Positions 25,208-39,635 of a stretch of 41,257 bases of DNA are shown here, in pieces (the first letter of the stretch is position 1; each line of letters starts with the position of its first letter). The translations under genes were made by a program, and so were the position numbers. Location of the stretch: assembly GCA_002729725.1 (NCBI GenBank), contig PBYS01000105.1, positions 1 to 41,257 of the forward strand, read 5' to 3'. The notes under the pieces were generated by a model. It saw only the letters and a list, made by a program, of their open reading frames with translations, ran no database searches and was not told where the DNA came from. The stretch comes from Puniceicoccaceae bacterium. Its GTDB lineage: Bacteria; Verrucomicrobiota; Verrucomicrobiia; Opitutales; Coraliomargaritaceae.

Positions 25208-27748
25208 ATGGATTTCCCGCTCAAACCTCTTCCTCACATCACCGATCCCGATACACTCATGGAGCACTTCCTTGAGTATGCAGTAGCCAAGGGCATCGAA
25301 CTCTACCCGGCACAAGAAGAAGCGATCCTGGAAATCTTCTCTGGCAAGAACGTCATTCTCAACACCCCCACCGGCTCTGGTAAGTCATTGGTGGCCGCCG
25401 CGCTGCACTTTCTCTCGGCCTCGCAGGGCAAGCAATCCGTTTACACCTGCCCGATCAAAGCACTGGTCAATGAAAAGTTCCTTGCCCTCTGTCGCGACTT
25501 TGGTCCCGAAAATGTCGGCATGATGACCGGCGACGCCAGCGTCAACCGCGGAGCCCCCATCCTCTGCTGCACCGCCGAGATCTTGGCCAACATCGCGCTA
25601 CGTGACGGCGATCAGGCAAAAGTCCATGATGTGATCATGGACGAGTTTCATTACTATTCCGACGGGGAGCGCGGTGGCGCTTGGCAAGCTCCCCTACTCA
25701 CTTTGCCTCAATCACGCTTCTTGCTAATTTCTGCCACATTGGGTGAAACGCGCTTCTTTGAACGCGAACTCGAACGCGTTACCGGCAACGAGTGCGTCAC
25801 CGTATCCAGCACCGAGCGCCCCGTGCCATTGGAATTCACCTACGTCGAAGACCCGCTCACAGAGACGCTGGAGAAACTGCAGACGGCCAACAAGTTTCCG
25901 GTCTACATTGTGCATTTCACCCAACGAGCGGCATCCGAAACCGCACAAAGCTTGCTCAGCATTAACGTCTGCAGCAAAGAGGAAAAAGCGATTATCACAA
26001 AGGAGTTACAAGGCGCCTCCTTCAGCAGCCCCTTTGGCAAAGAGATCAAGAAACTACTGCGCAGTGGCATCGGTCTCCACCACGCCGGCCTACTTCCCAA
26101 ATACCGGGTGCTGATTGAAAAGCTGGCACAGAAAGGCCTACTCAAAATCATTTGCGGCACCGACACCTTGGGCGTAGGGGTGAATGTCCCGATTCGCACT
26201 GTGCTATTCACCCAACTCTGCAAATATGGAGGCGTCAAAACCAGCATTCTGACCGCACGCGACTTCCACCAAATCAGTGGACGTGCAGGCCGCAAGGGCT
26301 TCGACGACCACGGCTACGTCGTCGCCATGGCACCCGAGCACGTAATTGAAAACAAGCGCTTGGAAGCCAAAGCAGCCGCTGACCCGAAAAAGAAGAAAAA
26401 GCTAATCAAGCGCAAGCCACCCGAACGCGGATTCGTGCACTGGGACGAACAAACTTACCAACGCCTGCAAGGCGCTCCCGCGGAACCGCTCACTTCCAGC
26501 TTCCAGGTATCCCACAGCATGCTACTCAATGTGCTCAGCCGCCAAAGCGACGGCTGCGCCGCCATGCGCCAACTCATCCGCGACTGCCACAATTCCGAAC
26601 AGTCCAAGAAGAGCATGCGCAAACAAGCCTTCCAGCTATTCCGCGCACTCACCGACCGCAACATCATCGAGATCATGCCTAAGGGCAGCGAACCGAAACT
26701 ACGCGTCAACCTAGAACTTCAAGACGACTTTTCGCTCAATCAAACACTCGCGCTCTATTGTATCGACACACTCGGCCTGCTCGACACCACCGCGCCCGAG
26801 TATGAGCTCAAGCTGCTCAGCCTGGTGGAATCTATTCTAGAAAACCCCGACATCATTCTGCGCAAGCAGCTCGACAAGCTGAAAGGTGACAAAGTCGCCG
26901 AGATGAAAGCCGCCGGCATCGAATACGACGACCGTATGGAAGAGCTGGAAAAACTCGAATATCCCAAGCCCGAAAGCGAATTCATTTACGAAACATTCAA
27001 CCGCTTTTCCGCCCTACACCCTTGGGTCGGCGGCGAGAACATTCGCCCCAAATCAATTGCCCGCGAGATGTTTGAGCGCTACAGCAGTTTCGCCGACTAC
27101 GTCAAACTCTACGGGCTCACCCGTGCGGAAGGTCTGCTACTACGCCATCTGACCAATGTCTACCGCGTGCTCACCAATACCATTCCGCCCGCCTTCAAAA
27201 CCGAAGCCGCGAACGAAGTCGTCACTTATATCGAGACATTGCTACGCATCACCGATTCCAGCCTATTGGATGAATGGGAGACACTCAAAGACCCCGACTA
27301 TAAGCCCAATAGCGACGAAGCCCTCCCCGCGCCCACCGGCCCGAGCCATATCACCCACGACCGTGAAGCCTTCACCCGCCTCGTGCGCAACGAAGTCTTC
27401 CGCTTCCTACGCATGCTAGCCAACAAGGAATATCAAGAGATCGACGAACACTTTCCACTCGACCAGATGTTCCCCGAAGCCCGCTGGAAATACACCGCAC
27501 TCAGCAACGCGATGGAAGCCTACTACGAAAGCCACGAATGGATCCGCCTCGATCCCGGCGCGCGCAATAAAGCCAACACCAAGATCACCGAATCCGAAGA
27601 CCGCACAAGCTGGCTCATCGAACAAACCTTAGTCGATCCCGAAGAGCTCAACGATTTTCAAATCACCTTCAGCCTTTCAATGACGGAAGCCAAGGAAAGC
27701 GGCACGATTAAGATCGTGCCCTTAGAATTAGCATCGATTGCAGAGTAA
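25208..27748 (+). CDS. Ski2-like DEAD/DEAH-box RNA helicase (DUF3516 type)
   Basis: From the ATG at 25208 the protein has 846 residues. It has motif I TPTGSGKS (53-60), motif Ia-like [11 protein letters not shown], motif II DEFH (145-148), motif III LISATLG and motif [11 protein letters not shown] (about 354-362), plus [12 protein letters not shown] and [13 protein letters not shown]. The order and text match bacterial superfamily 2 helicases with a C-terminal DUF3516 region, related to Ski2/Mtr4. These probably unwind structured RNA or DNA; no bacterial role is firmly known. The C-terminal ~430 residues are helical, with a [10 protein letters not shown] basic patch near residue 397. An in-frame extension to 25118 is cysteine-rich and unlike the family, so the later ATG is preferred. 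Confidence 0.85.
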   Translation: MDFPLKPLPHITDPDTLMEHFLEYAVAKGIELYPAQEEAILEIFSGKNVILNTPTGSGKSLVAAALHFLSASQGKQSVYTCPIKALVNEKFLALCRDFGPENVGMMTGDASVNRGAPILCCTAEILANIALRDGDQAKVHDVIMDEFHYYSDGERGGAWQAPLLTLPQSRFLLISATLGETRFFERELERVTGNECVTVSSTERPVPLEFTYVEDPLTETLEKLQTANKFPVYIVHFTQRAASETAQSLLSINVCSKEEKAIITKELQGASFSSPFGKEIKKLLRSGIGLHHAGLLPKYRVLIEKLAQKGLLKIICGTDTLGVGVNVPIRTVLFTQLCKYGGVKTSILTARDFHQISGRAGRKGFDDHGYVVAMAPEHVIENKRLEAKAAADPKKKKKLIKRKPPERGFVHWDEQTYQRLQGAPAEPLTSSFQVSHSMLLNVLSRQSDGCAAMRQLIRDCHNSEQSKKSMRKQAFQLFRALTDRNIIEIMPKGSEPKLRVNLELQDDFSLNQTLALYCIDTLGLLDTTAPEYELKLLSLVESILENPDIILRKQLDKLKGDKVAEMKAAGIEYDDRMEELEKLEYPKPESEFIYETFNRFSALHPWVGGENIRPKSIAREMFERYSSFADYVKLYGLTRAEGLLLRHLTNVYRVLTNTIPPAFKTEAANEVVTYIETLLRITDSSLLDEWETLKDPDYKPNSDEALPAPTGPSHITHDREAFTRLVRNEVFRFLRMLANKEYQEIDEHFPLDQMFPEARWKYTALSNAMEAYYESHEWIRLDPGARNKANTKITESEDRTSWLIEQTLVDPEELNDFQITFSLSMTEAKESGTIKIVPLELASIAE

Positions 27749-27882
27749 GCGCCCGAACGTGACACATCAAAACCACAGCCAGAATCCAGGGTAAAAAGCC
27801 CCCACGCTCCGAGCACCGCCAGAAAGAACGAGAGACAGGCCTAGCCAAAGACCTGTCGCTTCAAGATTACTGAAGAACGAAT

Positions 27883-28305
27883 TCAGCCCGACGAGTTTTC
27901 CCCAGATAATTCTTCACAAGATGGTATACATTCGAGGCCATTATCCCACAAGGCTCTTTCCGAGCAAAAAAGATGCGCCTGAGGCTTGATGGAGAGTTCG
28001 CTGTCGAGACTGCCAGCCGGCACCATCAGCATGGAGCCTCCTGCGAGTCGATGCGGTAAAGCCGAGCCACAGTGCGAGCAGAAGCTTTTCGCATGACAGC
28101 TATCCGGCAATTGATAACTGCGAACTCGGTTTTCGCCAGATAGCCAATGTAATTTAAAATCCTGACTGAACAAATTCGCAGCGTGAGCCGAACCCGTGTC
28201 CTTACGGCAACGATCACAGTGACAGAGATAGAAATTCTCAAATTCGCCCTCAATTTCATACACCACCTCTGCGCAAAGGCAGGATCCTTTATATACTGTA
28301 GTCAT
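27883..28305 (-). CDS. GFA-fold (glutathione-dependent formaldehyde-activating-like) zinc protein
   Basis: From the ATG at 28305 this has 140 residues. The zinc-binding cysteine pattern of the GFA/CENP-V family is complete: GSCLC (9, 11), LCHCDRCRK (28, 30, 33) and FCSHCGSALP. Despite the family name, most members have no shown formaldehyde activity, so the substrate is unknown. An in-frame ATG 14 codons upstream (28347) would add a hydrophobic stretch that does not fit the family. It is divergent from the phosphate transporter gene and ends 134 bp from the helicase stop, in convergent orientation. Confidence 0.8.
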   Translation of the reverse strand: MTTVYKGSCLCAEVVYEIEGEFENFYLCHCDRCRKDTGSAHAANLFSQDFKLHWLSGENRVRSYQLPDSCHAKSFCSHCGSALPHRLAGGSMLMVPAGSLDSELSIKPQAHLFCSERALWDNGLECIPSCEELSGENSSG

Positions 28306-28486
28306 CACGCATTTAGAAAAGAAAGCTGAGAGCAAACGCAAAATCAAAGATTCATGGAAAACTGAATGCCCCCTGAACCAAGGAAGTCATCCCGTCTGAA
28401 GTGCCCCAATATTTGAAATCATTCTAAGGGCACCAAAAACAATCCCTCGAATATAGTAGTAAGCCAAGCTGTCGTTTTTCATTGAT

Positions 28487-28502
28487 GTTACATAATTGTA
28501 AC
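28487..28502. promoter_or_regulatory. Small inverted repeat upstream of phosphate transporter
   Basis: gttac (28487-28491) and gtaac (28498-28502) flank ataatt, 35 bp before the Na/Pi transporter ATG. It could be a regulator site or part of the promoter. The arms are short, so chance is possible. Confidence 0.25.
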
Positions 28503-28536
28503 CTTAGCTGAAGCATTTGCATCTAGCCCACTATCT

Positions 28537-30198
28537 ATGTTTTCAACACTCCTCGCAATTTTTGGTAGTCTAGGACTCTTCCTCTACGGGATGAAGGTCA
28601 TGAGTGAGGGCCTGCAAAAGGTCTCCGGCGAGGGGCTTCGAAGCCTCATCGCAAATATGACGCGCAATCGCCTCTCGAGTATCATCAGTGGCACCCTAAT
28701 GACCACACTGGTACAGTCATCAAGCGCGACCACAGTGATGATCGTCAGCTTCGTGAATGCAAAGCTGCTGACTCTACGAGAGTCCATTGGCATGATCATG
28801 GGGGCGAACTTAGGGACCACCACCACCTTCTGGATTGTCGCCCTACTCGGCTTTCAATTCAGCCTGAGCTCGATCGCTCTGCCCTGCATTGGCATTGGTG
28901 TTGCGATGATCTTCTTCCACACGCCCAAGGTGCGCAACGGGGGCGAAGCACTGATCGGTTTCGGGATTTTATTTCTAGGCCTCAATTTCCTCAAGAGCTC
29001 CGTTCCTGACATCGCAGCGAATCCCGAGCTATTTTCTTTCCTAGCCGATTGGACGGGCCATGGGATTGGATCCGTGTTCATTTTCTTTGCTTTCGGAACG
29101 ATTTTAACGATTGCGGTGCAGTCGTCATCTGTAGCTGGTGCCATCACTTTGACCCTGGTCGCTAAAGGCTGGATTGGTTACGAAGATGCGGCTGCAATTG
29201 TGCTAGGTGAAAACGTCGGCACCACCATCACCGCAAACCTCGCAGCCATGACTGGGGGCGTGGAAGCCAAACGCGCCGCCCGCGCTCACTTCCTATTGAA
29301 CATCATCGGTGTCTGCTGGATGCTATGTATCTTTGCTTTCTTCACCAAGTTTATCGATCAAATCACACCTGGTGCCGCCGATGATCTGACGCACACCCTC
29401 TATCACCTCGCTGCGTTTCATTCGATCTTCAACCTTATCAATATCTTCATTTTATCATGGTTCGTACCACAGCTCGCCTACCTCGCGAGTAAAATGGTGC
29501 GCGACCAGAGCTACCTGGGGCTCGACAAAGCGCACATTCAATACCAAGCCCCCAACCTACCGCAGACGGGCGAAATTAACTTAGCCGAAGCTGAACGTGA
29601 GATTCAGCGGATGGCCGAGCTCACTCGTGAGATGTTTGCTGGGTTTAACGAAGTTTACGAATCTCCCGAGCTTGACTTAGGCAGCCGTGTAAAAGAGCTC
29701 AAAGCCATGGAAGAACGTAGCGATCACTTAGCTTTCGACATTACTCAGTATTTGATTTACTGCACCTCATCCGAGCTCAGTCGCGAGCGTTTAAACGAAG
29801 TCACCGTCATGCTTAGAGTCATTTCAGAACTCGAGGAAATTTGCGACAACACACTCGACTTGGTCAAACTTGCGGAACGAAAATATCAAAAGAAACGAGT
29901 GCTCCCTGAAGCCACCCAAGCAGCCATTCGTAATTTCAGCAAACCTGTCGACCAGTTCATGGGCTTCTATATTCAATGCCTGAGCAAAAAAGTGACCACT
30001 GCTGATATAGAAACGGCCTTGCAACTGGAAGAAACGATCGACTCCTCTCGCAAGAAGCTTCGCCGCGAAGCTGTGCGTCGTATGAACGATCCAGCCAATA
30101 TTAAGTCTGAGATGCTCTATATTGATATTCTGAATAACATTGAGAGTATCGGGGACCACTCACTCAACATCCTACAATTACTGAGTCAAATCGACTAA
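28537..30198 (+). CDS. Na+/phosphate cotransporter (NptA-like) with PhoU-like domain
   Basis: These 553 residues show the inverted duplication of the Na/Pi cotransporter family. The twin QSSS signatures are at Gln60 (LVQSSSATTVMIVSF) and Gln195 (AVQSSSVAGAITLTL), each followed by a GTT motif (MGANLGTTTT, LGENVGTTIT). About eight membrane segments fill residues 1-320. The C-terminal ~200 residues (from about 345) are a helical PhoU-like domain (EAEREIQRMAELTREMFAG, NIESIGDHSLNILQLL). It imports phosphate with sodium, and the PhoU part may tune activity to phosphate status. It stands alone with a 189-bp divergent control region. Confidence 0.93.
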   Translation: MFSTLLAIFGSLGLFLYGMKVMSEGLQKVSGEGLRSLIANMTRNRLSSIISGTLMTTLVQSSSATTVMIVSFVNAKLLTLRESIGMIMGANLGTTTTFWIVALLGFQFSLSSIALPCIGIGVAMIFFHTPKVRNGGEALIGFGILFLGLNFLKSSVPDIAANPELFSFLADWTGHGIGSVFIFFAFGTILTIAVQSSSVAGAITLTLVAKGWIGYEDAAAIVLGENVGTTITANLAAMTGGVEAKRAARAHFLLNIIGVCWMLCIFAFFTKFIDQITPGAADDLTHTLYHLAAFHSIFNLINIFILSWFVPQLAYLASKMVRDQSYLGLDKAHIQYQAPNLPQTGEINLAEAEREIQRMAELTREMFAGFNEVYESPELDLGSRVKELKAMEERSDHLAFDITQYLIYCTSSELSRERLNEVTVMLRVISELEEICDNTLDLVKLAERKYQKKRVLPEATQAAIRNFSKPVDQFMGFYIQCLSKKVTTADIETALQLEETIDSSRKKLRREAVRRMNDPANIKSEMLYIDILNNIESIGDHSLNILQLLSQID

Positions 30199-30382
30199 AG
30201 CTCAGAGTTCAGCGCCAGCGACGGCCCCCAAAGAGCCACAAGACTCGTGTATCTGCCCAAGCAGCAATGAAACTAGCTGCACACCGTCGCAGACAAAGAA
30301 CGGCAGGCAGTATTTCTCAGCTACATGAGAAAATCTGCACCCTGTGTTGTTTTTCCTGCGTGGGCCCCTTACTATATATGAC

Positions 30383-30907
30383 ATGAAACACTACGAATAT
30401 CAAAAGACCTTGAAAACTATCTGGGAAGCCGCGGTCGCCACTTACGAAGGCGGCAACCATGATCCTGACAGCTACTTTGACGATGCTACATTGGCTGAAC
30501 TAGCTTCGATTGGCCTCAACACGATGGATGTGTATGACTACGTGGAAGATTACCTAAGACACGGGGCCCCCGACTTCGAAACCTTTCTTATGGTCAGCGA
30601 AGCACGTCGCGACTACTTTTTGACCATGCAAGGAGGCAAAGCTTCCAGCAATACGCTCGACTCCAGCAAATTACCGGCAAAAACCGATCAAGCCGCAGGA
30701 ATCGTGTGGCTTCCACGTATCATTCAAAAAGCATACGGCAAGCTACGCGGTGAGCTTCCCCCGGAGACAATGTATGGTTGCAGCGGCGATCAGCGTTTCT
30801 TCAAGGAGCACGACATTCACCCCGCAGAATTCCTGCGCGCAGCTTGGGCCTGTGAAAATAACGCCGACAAACTCATCGAATGGGTGGTCGCTCGCAAATC
30901 CGCGTAG
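30383..30907 (+). CDS. DUF5069 family protein
   Basis: From the ATG at 30383 it has 174 residues. The C-terminal half contains the DUF5069 pattern: WLPRIIQKAYGKLRGELPPE, MYGCSGDQRFFKEHDIHPAEFL and a final NADKLIEWV. An N-terminal ~75 residues with DDATLAELASIGLNTMDVYD adds a second small helical part that also resembles a DUF5069 N-region. The function of this family is unknown. A 13-codon upstream extension to 30344 is unlikely because it is hydrophobic and lies in the promoter area. It is 39 bp upstream of the glutaredoxin gene on the same strand. Confidence 0.75.
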   Translation: MKHYEYQKTLKTIWEAAVATYEGGNHDPDSYFDDATLAELASIGLNTMDVYDYVEDYLRHGAPDFETFLMVSEARRDYFLTMQGGKASSNTLDSSKLPAKTDQAAGIVWLPRIIQKAYGKLRGELPPETMYGCSGDQRFFKEHDIHPAEFLRAAWACENNADKLIEWVVARKSA

Positions 30908-30946
30908 TTGACAAGTTCCGAAAATCCACCACACAGGGCAACTAAT

Positions 30947-31282
30947 ATGAAAATCATCGCATACCTAAAACCTACCTGCGGCTGGAGCATGGGCGTTCGC
31001 GCTATCATGAAAAAGTACAGCCTCGAATACGAAGACCGTGACATCATCAATAACGCAGATCAATATGCGGAAATGGTGGAAAAGTCCGGCCAACCACTCT
31101 CTCCTTGCGTAGAAATCGACGGCACCATGCTCGCCGACGTGAGCGGCGAAGAGGTCGAAAATTACATGCTGAGCAACGGGCTCGTCTCGGAAAACAATAC
31201 CGAAGCCGAGGCACCGACCAATGCACCGTGCACCGATGAGGAGCACGAGGCCATGCGCTCCAAGACGGTACGCTTCTTCTAA
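30947..31282 (+). CDS. Monothiol glutaredoxin-like protein
   Basis: Starting at the ATG 30947 this gives 111 residues. The active site is Cys11 in KPTCGWSMGVR, a CGWS variant of the monothiol CGFS type. The glutaredoxin fold is visible in IIAYLKPTC, YEDRDIINN, SPCVEIDGTMLADVSGEEVENYM (Pro preceding Cys and the GSH-binding SGEE region). A charged tail (about 84-111) with a single Cys extends it. CGFS members carry Fe-S clusters; whether CGWS does so is unknown. The stop codon lies inside a hairpin (31271-31288). It probably forms an operon with the DUF5069 gene. Confidence 0.82.
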   Translation: MKIIAYLKPTCGWSMGVRAIMKKYSLEYEDRDIINNADQYAEMVEKSGQPLSPCVEIDGTMLADVSGEEVENYMLSNGLVSENNTEAEAPTNAPCTDEEHEAMRSKTVRFF

Positions 31283-31336
31283 GAAGCGATTCCGTCCCTA
31301 ATCCGAACGATAAAAAACCCTAAAATTTGGGTTTTT
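31271..31336. terminator. Hairpins after glutaredoxin gene, probable terminator
   Basis: A stem cgcttctt/aagaagcg (31271-31288) spans the stop codon. A second stem aaaaaccc (31313-31320)/gggttttt (31329-31336) follows, with the T-run forming its 3' arm; it may act in both directions. This is a weaker, AU-rich type of intrinsic terminator. Confidence 0.5.
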
Positions 31337-31337
31337 G

Positions 31338-31383
31338 GGCCATTTCTACCGCTATTTGGCGCGAAAAATGGTCTTCAAGCGGT
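31338..31383 (+). promoter_or_regulatory. Interleaved inverted repeats in the gltB upstream region
   Basis: ggccattt (31338-31345) can pair with aaatggtc (31366-31373, one G-U), and accgct (31348-31353) with agcggt (31378-31383). The two stems are interleaved, so they would form a pseudoknot or be mutually exclusive. This lies about 155-200 bp before the gltB ATG. It may be a structured leader or an operator cluster. I do not recognise it as a known riboswitch class. Confidence 0.35.
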
Positions 31384-31535
31384 TAGATTGGGTAATTTTC
31401 CTAGACAGCTAACTCCGAGTCACTAGTTTGCTGTTTCTTTTTGACTCTACACACAGGAATCTCACTTGCGTGAGCAGGTTTGCTGACTGCTGCAGAAAGC
31501 GACCGATACCACATAGCACATTTTTTTAGACAGAT

Positions 31536-36182
<4,647 letters not shown>

Positions 36183-36226
36183 GCCGCCCTCACCTTCACA
36201 CTTAAACACCTTCACACTTATACATT

Positions 36227-37714
<1,488 letters not shown>

Positions 37715-37738
37715 AAGGAGCATCACAATCATTTCCCA

Positions 37739-37771
37739 AAGGCCGCAGCTCGCAAGAGTGCGGCCTTTTTT
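37739..37771 (+). terminator. Intrinsic terminator of gltBD
   Basis: A GC-rich stem, aaggccgca (37739-37747) with tgcggcctt (37759-37767), around an 11-nt loop is followed by a run of Ts to 37771. It lies 25 bp after the gltD stop. Confidence 0.9.
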
Positions 37772-37779
37772 GCATGATC

Positions 37780-37850
37780 GTGGCGGGGCTCTTTAGACCC
37801 CGTTCTGTGCCGTGCAGCAAGCGACAGTTTTCGACCAGTCGGAACCGAGG
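37780..37850 (+). repeat. Dispersed ~70-bp hairpin repeat, copy A
   Basis: It begins gtggcggggctctttag, forms a hairpin cgggg/ccccg, continues gccgtgcagcaagcgacag, and ends gaccagtcggaaccgagg. Copy B, 97 bp downstream in the same orientation, is nearly identical; a diverged copy C is inverted at 5297-5364. It follows the gltBD terminator immediately. Confidence 0.85.
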
Positions 37851-37876
37851 CTACGGCTTAGGTTCACACGGATCCA

Positions 37877-37946
37877 GTGGCGGGGCTCTTTAGACCCCGT
37901 TCTCTGCCGTGCAGCAAGCGACAGCTTAGACCAGTCGGAACCGAAG
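37877..37946 (+). repeat. Dispersed ~70-bp hairpin repeat, copy B
   Basis: This differs from copy A by a few bases (ttctctgcc for ttctgtgcc, cagcttagacc for cagttttcgacc, ccgaag for ccgagg). A and B are in direct orientation and sit between the gltBD terminator and the ion-channel gene. Confidence 0.85.
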
Positions 37947-38000
37947 TACGACCCCATTCCCATCTTGCCATCCGAACCCGTTAGAGATTATCTCCACCCC

Positions 38001-38828
38001 ATGTCAGGACGATTTAGAGCCGAGTGTCGCCGCATTATTTTCCAATCCACCCGATGGGATGAGAAGGGCTTCGATGTGATCCTCATATTAGCGATCCTCT
38101 TGAGCGTCGCTCTCGTCATGTGGGAGAGCGTGCCCTCGATTTCGGAACAAACACGCCAGGCACTGTTCATCCTGGAATGGGTCATCACCGGGCTCTTCAC
38201 CATCGAATACATACTGCGGCTCTATGTATCCGAGAAACCAGCCAAGTATGCCCGAAGTTTCTTTGGCGTCGTCGACCTACTGGCGATATTACCCACCTAC
38301 GCAGACCTGCTGATCCCTGGCGCGCACTACTTAATGCTACTGCGCGTGTTGCGGGTATTACGCATCTTTCGCGTGCTCAAGCTGGCCAAATACATAGGCG
38401 AAGCCAACACACTCATGCGCGCCATGCGCGGCTCCGCGCGTAAAATCGCCGTATTCATTTTTGTCGTGCTGATTTTAGTCCTGATCCTGGGCTCACTCAT
38501 GTATCTCATCGAAGGTGCCGAGCACGGCTTCACTAGCATACCGAAGAGCGTCTATTGGGCCATTGTCACCCTCACGACAGTCGGCTACGGCGATATCTCC
38601 CCACAAACCCCGATGGGGCAATTTTTCGCATCCATCATCATGATTATCGGCTATGGCATCATCGCCGTGCCGACAGCCATCGTGACTGCGGAAATGACCT
38701 CCAACAACCAACCCACTCCCAACGCCGACCCGACATGCCCCGCCTGCGGATGGGAAAACCACGACCACGACGCCACGTTCTGCAAAGTCTGCGGTGAAAA
38801 ACTCCCCGAGCCACCGCCCGCCCCATAA
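38001..38828 (+). CDS. Voltage-gated-type K+ channel with C-terminal zinc ribbon
   Basis: The ATG at 38001 gives 275 residues; an in-frame ATG at 37812 would run through the two intergenic repeats and is rejected. Six membrane segments fit a Kv/KvAP layout. S4 has regularly spaced arginines ([16 protein letters not shown]). The pore helix and selectivity filter are TLTTVGYGD (filter Thr193-Asp198), followed by S6 ([20 protein letters not shown]). It should conduct potassium in the inner membrane, opened by voltage. The C-terminus has a C-x2-C-x11-C-x2-C zinc ribbon (Cys246, 249, 261, 264), which is not part of the classic channel and may sense zinc or redox state or help assembly. Confidence 0.9.
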   Translation: MSGRFRAECRRIIFQSTRWDEKGFDVILILAILLSVALVMWESVPSISEQTRQALFILEWVITGLFTIEYILRLYVSEKPAKYARSFFGVVDLLAILPTYADLLIPGAHYLMLLRVLRVLRIFRVLKLAKYIGEANTLMRAMRGSARKIAVFIFVVLILVLILGSLMYLIEGAEHGFTSIPKSVYWAIVTLTTVGYGDISPQTPMGQFFASIIMIIGYGIIAVPTAIVTAEMTSNNQPTPNADPTCPACGWENHDHDATFCKVCGEKLPEPPPAP

Positions 38829-38849
38829 TCCAGCAACCATCCTACCACT

Positions 38850-39575
38850 GTGAATTTAACCGATCCTCAAACCATCCAATACATCTTCGGCCTCGGCCCT
38901 GAAGAACTCGTTTTTACAATAGGCATCGGCAAAGACAGCAGCAAAACCCGTCCGCCCATACCGATCCGTCAACCCTACCCGGAATGGACCAAGCTGGAAT
39001 CCAGCCAATGTCCCAATTGCCCACTTAGCACAGAAAGCTGCATCCATTGCCCCGCCGCCGTGCGGGTGCACGAAGTGCTCGAAAATTTCAAGAACGCCAG
39101 CTCCTTCGAAAAGATCGACTTAAGCGTCATCACCCAGCGACGTATTTTCAAACAACAATGCGACCTGCAAAGTGCGCTCAATTCCATGCTAGGCCTACAA
39201 CTCGCGACCAGCGGGTGCCCCATCTTGGAAAAGCTACGCATCATGGCCAACTTCCACATGCCCTTCTGCTCCTTTGCCGAAACACTACACCGCACCGTCA
39301 GCGCCTACCTCACGCAGCAGTACTTCATCTATAAAGAAGGCGGCGAAGCCGACTGGGATCTAAACGGCCTCAAAGCCTACTACCAAGACCTCGAAATATT
39401 AAATCGCGCGTTTTCACAAAGGATACAAGTCATCGAAGAAAACGACGCCGCCTCCAACGCCATCGTCATGTTCTTCGCCGCCTCCATTATCGTCGCGGAT
39501 GCCATCGATGACGACCTCGCCGAATACAAGGACTACTTTACCGGCAAGACAGCCCAAGCACCTACAGATTGCTAA
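38850..39575 (+). CDS. Conserved protein of unknown function with N-terminal CxxC pairs
   Basis: A GTG at 38850 starts 241 residues. Residues 54-67 hold Cys pairs in a C-x2-C-x6-C-x2-C arrangement (QCPNCPLSTESCIHC), a plausible zinc site. The rest is mainly helical, with GCPILEKLRIMANFHMPFCS and a C-terminal region rich in Asp/Ala (FFAASIIVADAIDDDLAEY). I have seen similar uncharacterised proteins with the GCP...FH motif but cannot name a function. It starts 21 bp after the channel stop on the same strand, so the two may be an operon. Confidence 0.65.
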   Translation: MNLTDPQTIQYIFGLGPEELVFTIGIGKDSSKTRPPIPIRQPYPEWTKLESSQCPNCPLSTESCIHCPAAVRVHEVLENFKNASSFEKIDLSVITQRRIFKQQCDLQSALNSMLGLQLATSGCPILEKLRIMANFHMPFCSFAETLHRTVSAYLTQQYFIYKEGGEADWDLNGLKAYYQDLEILNRAFSQRIQVIEENDAASNAIVMFFAASIIVADAIDDDLAEYKDYFTGKTAQAPTDC

Positions 39576-39635
39576 GAGCAATACCCCAAATCCAACGATA
39601 GCTGCATGATACGTTTTATGTCACGAAACTATCCG

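Noticed and set aside
25111..25275. Small ORF with CxxC motif ([16 protein letters not shown]) before the helicase
   Set aside because: Only about 54 codons, overlaps the helicase start in another frame, no ribosome site; kept as a curiosity only.
31283..31535. Known riboswitch before gltB
   Set aside because: I could not match the region to the glutamine (glnA or downstream-peptide) motifs or any other named class; only the inverted repeats are reported.
37812..38000. In-frame N-terminal extension of the K+ channel
   Set aside because: The extension translates the two intergenic hairpin repeats and has no homology to channels; the ATG at 38001 is the family-like start.
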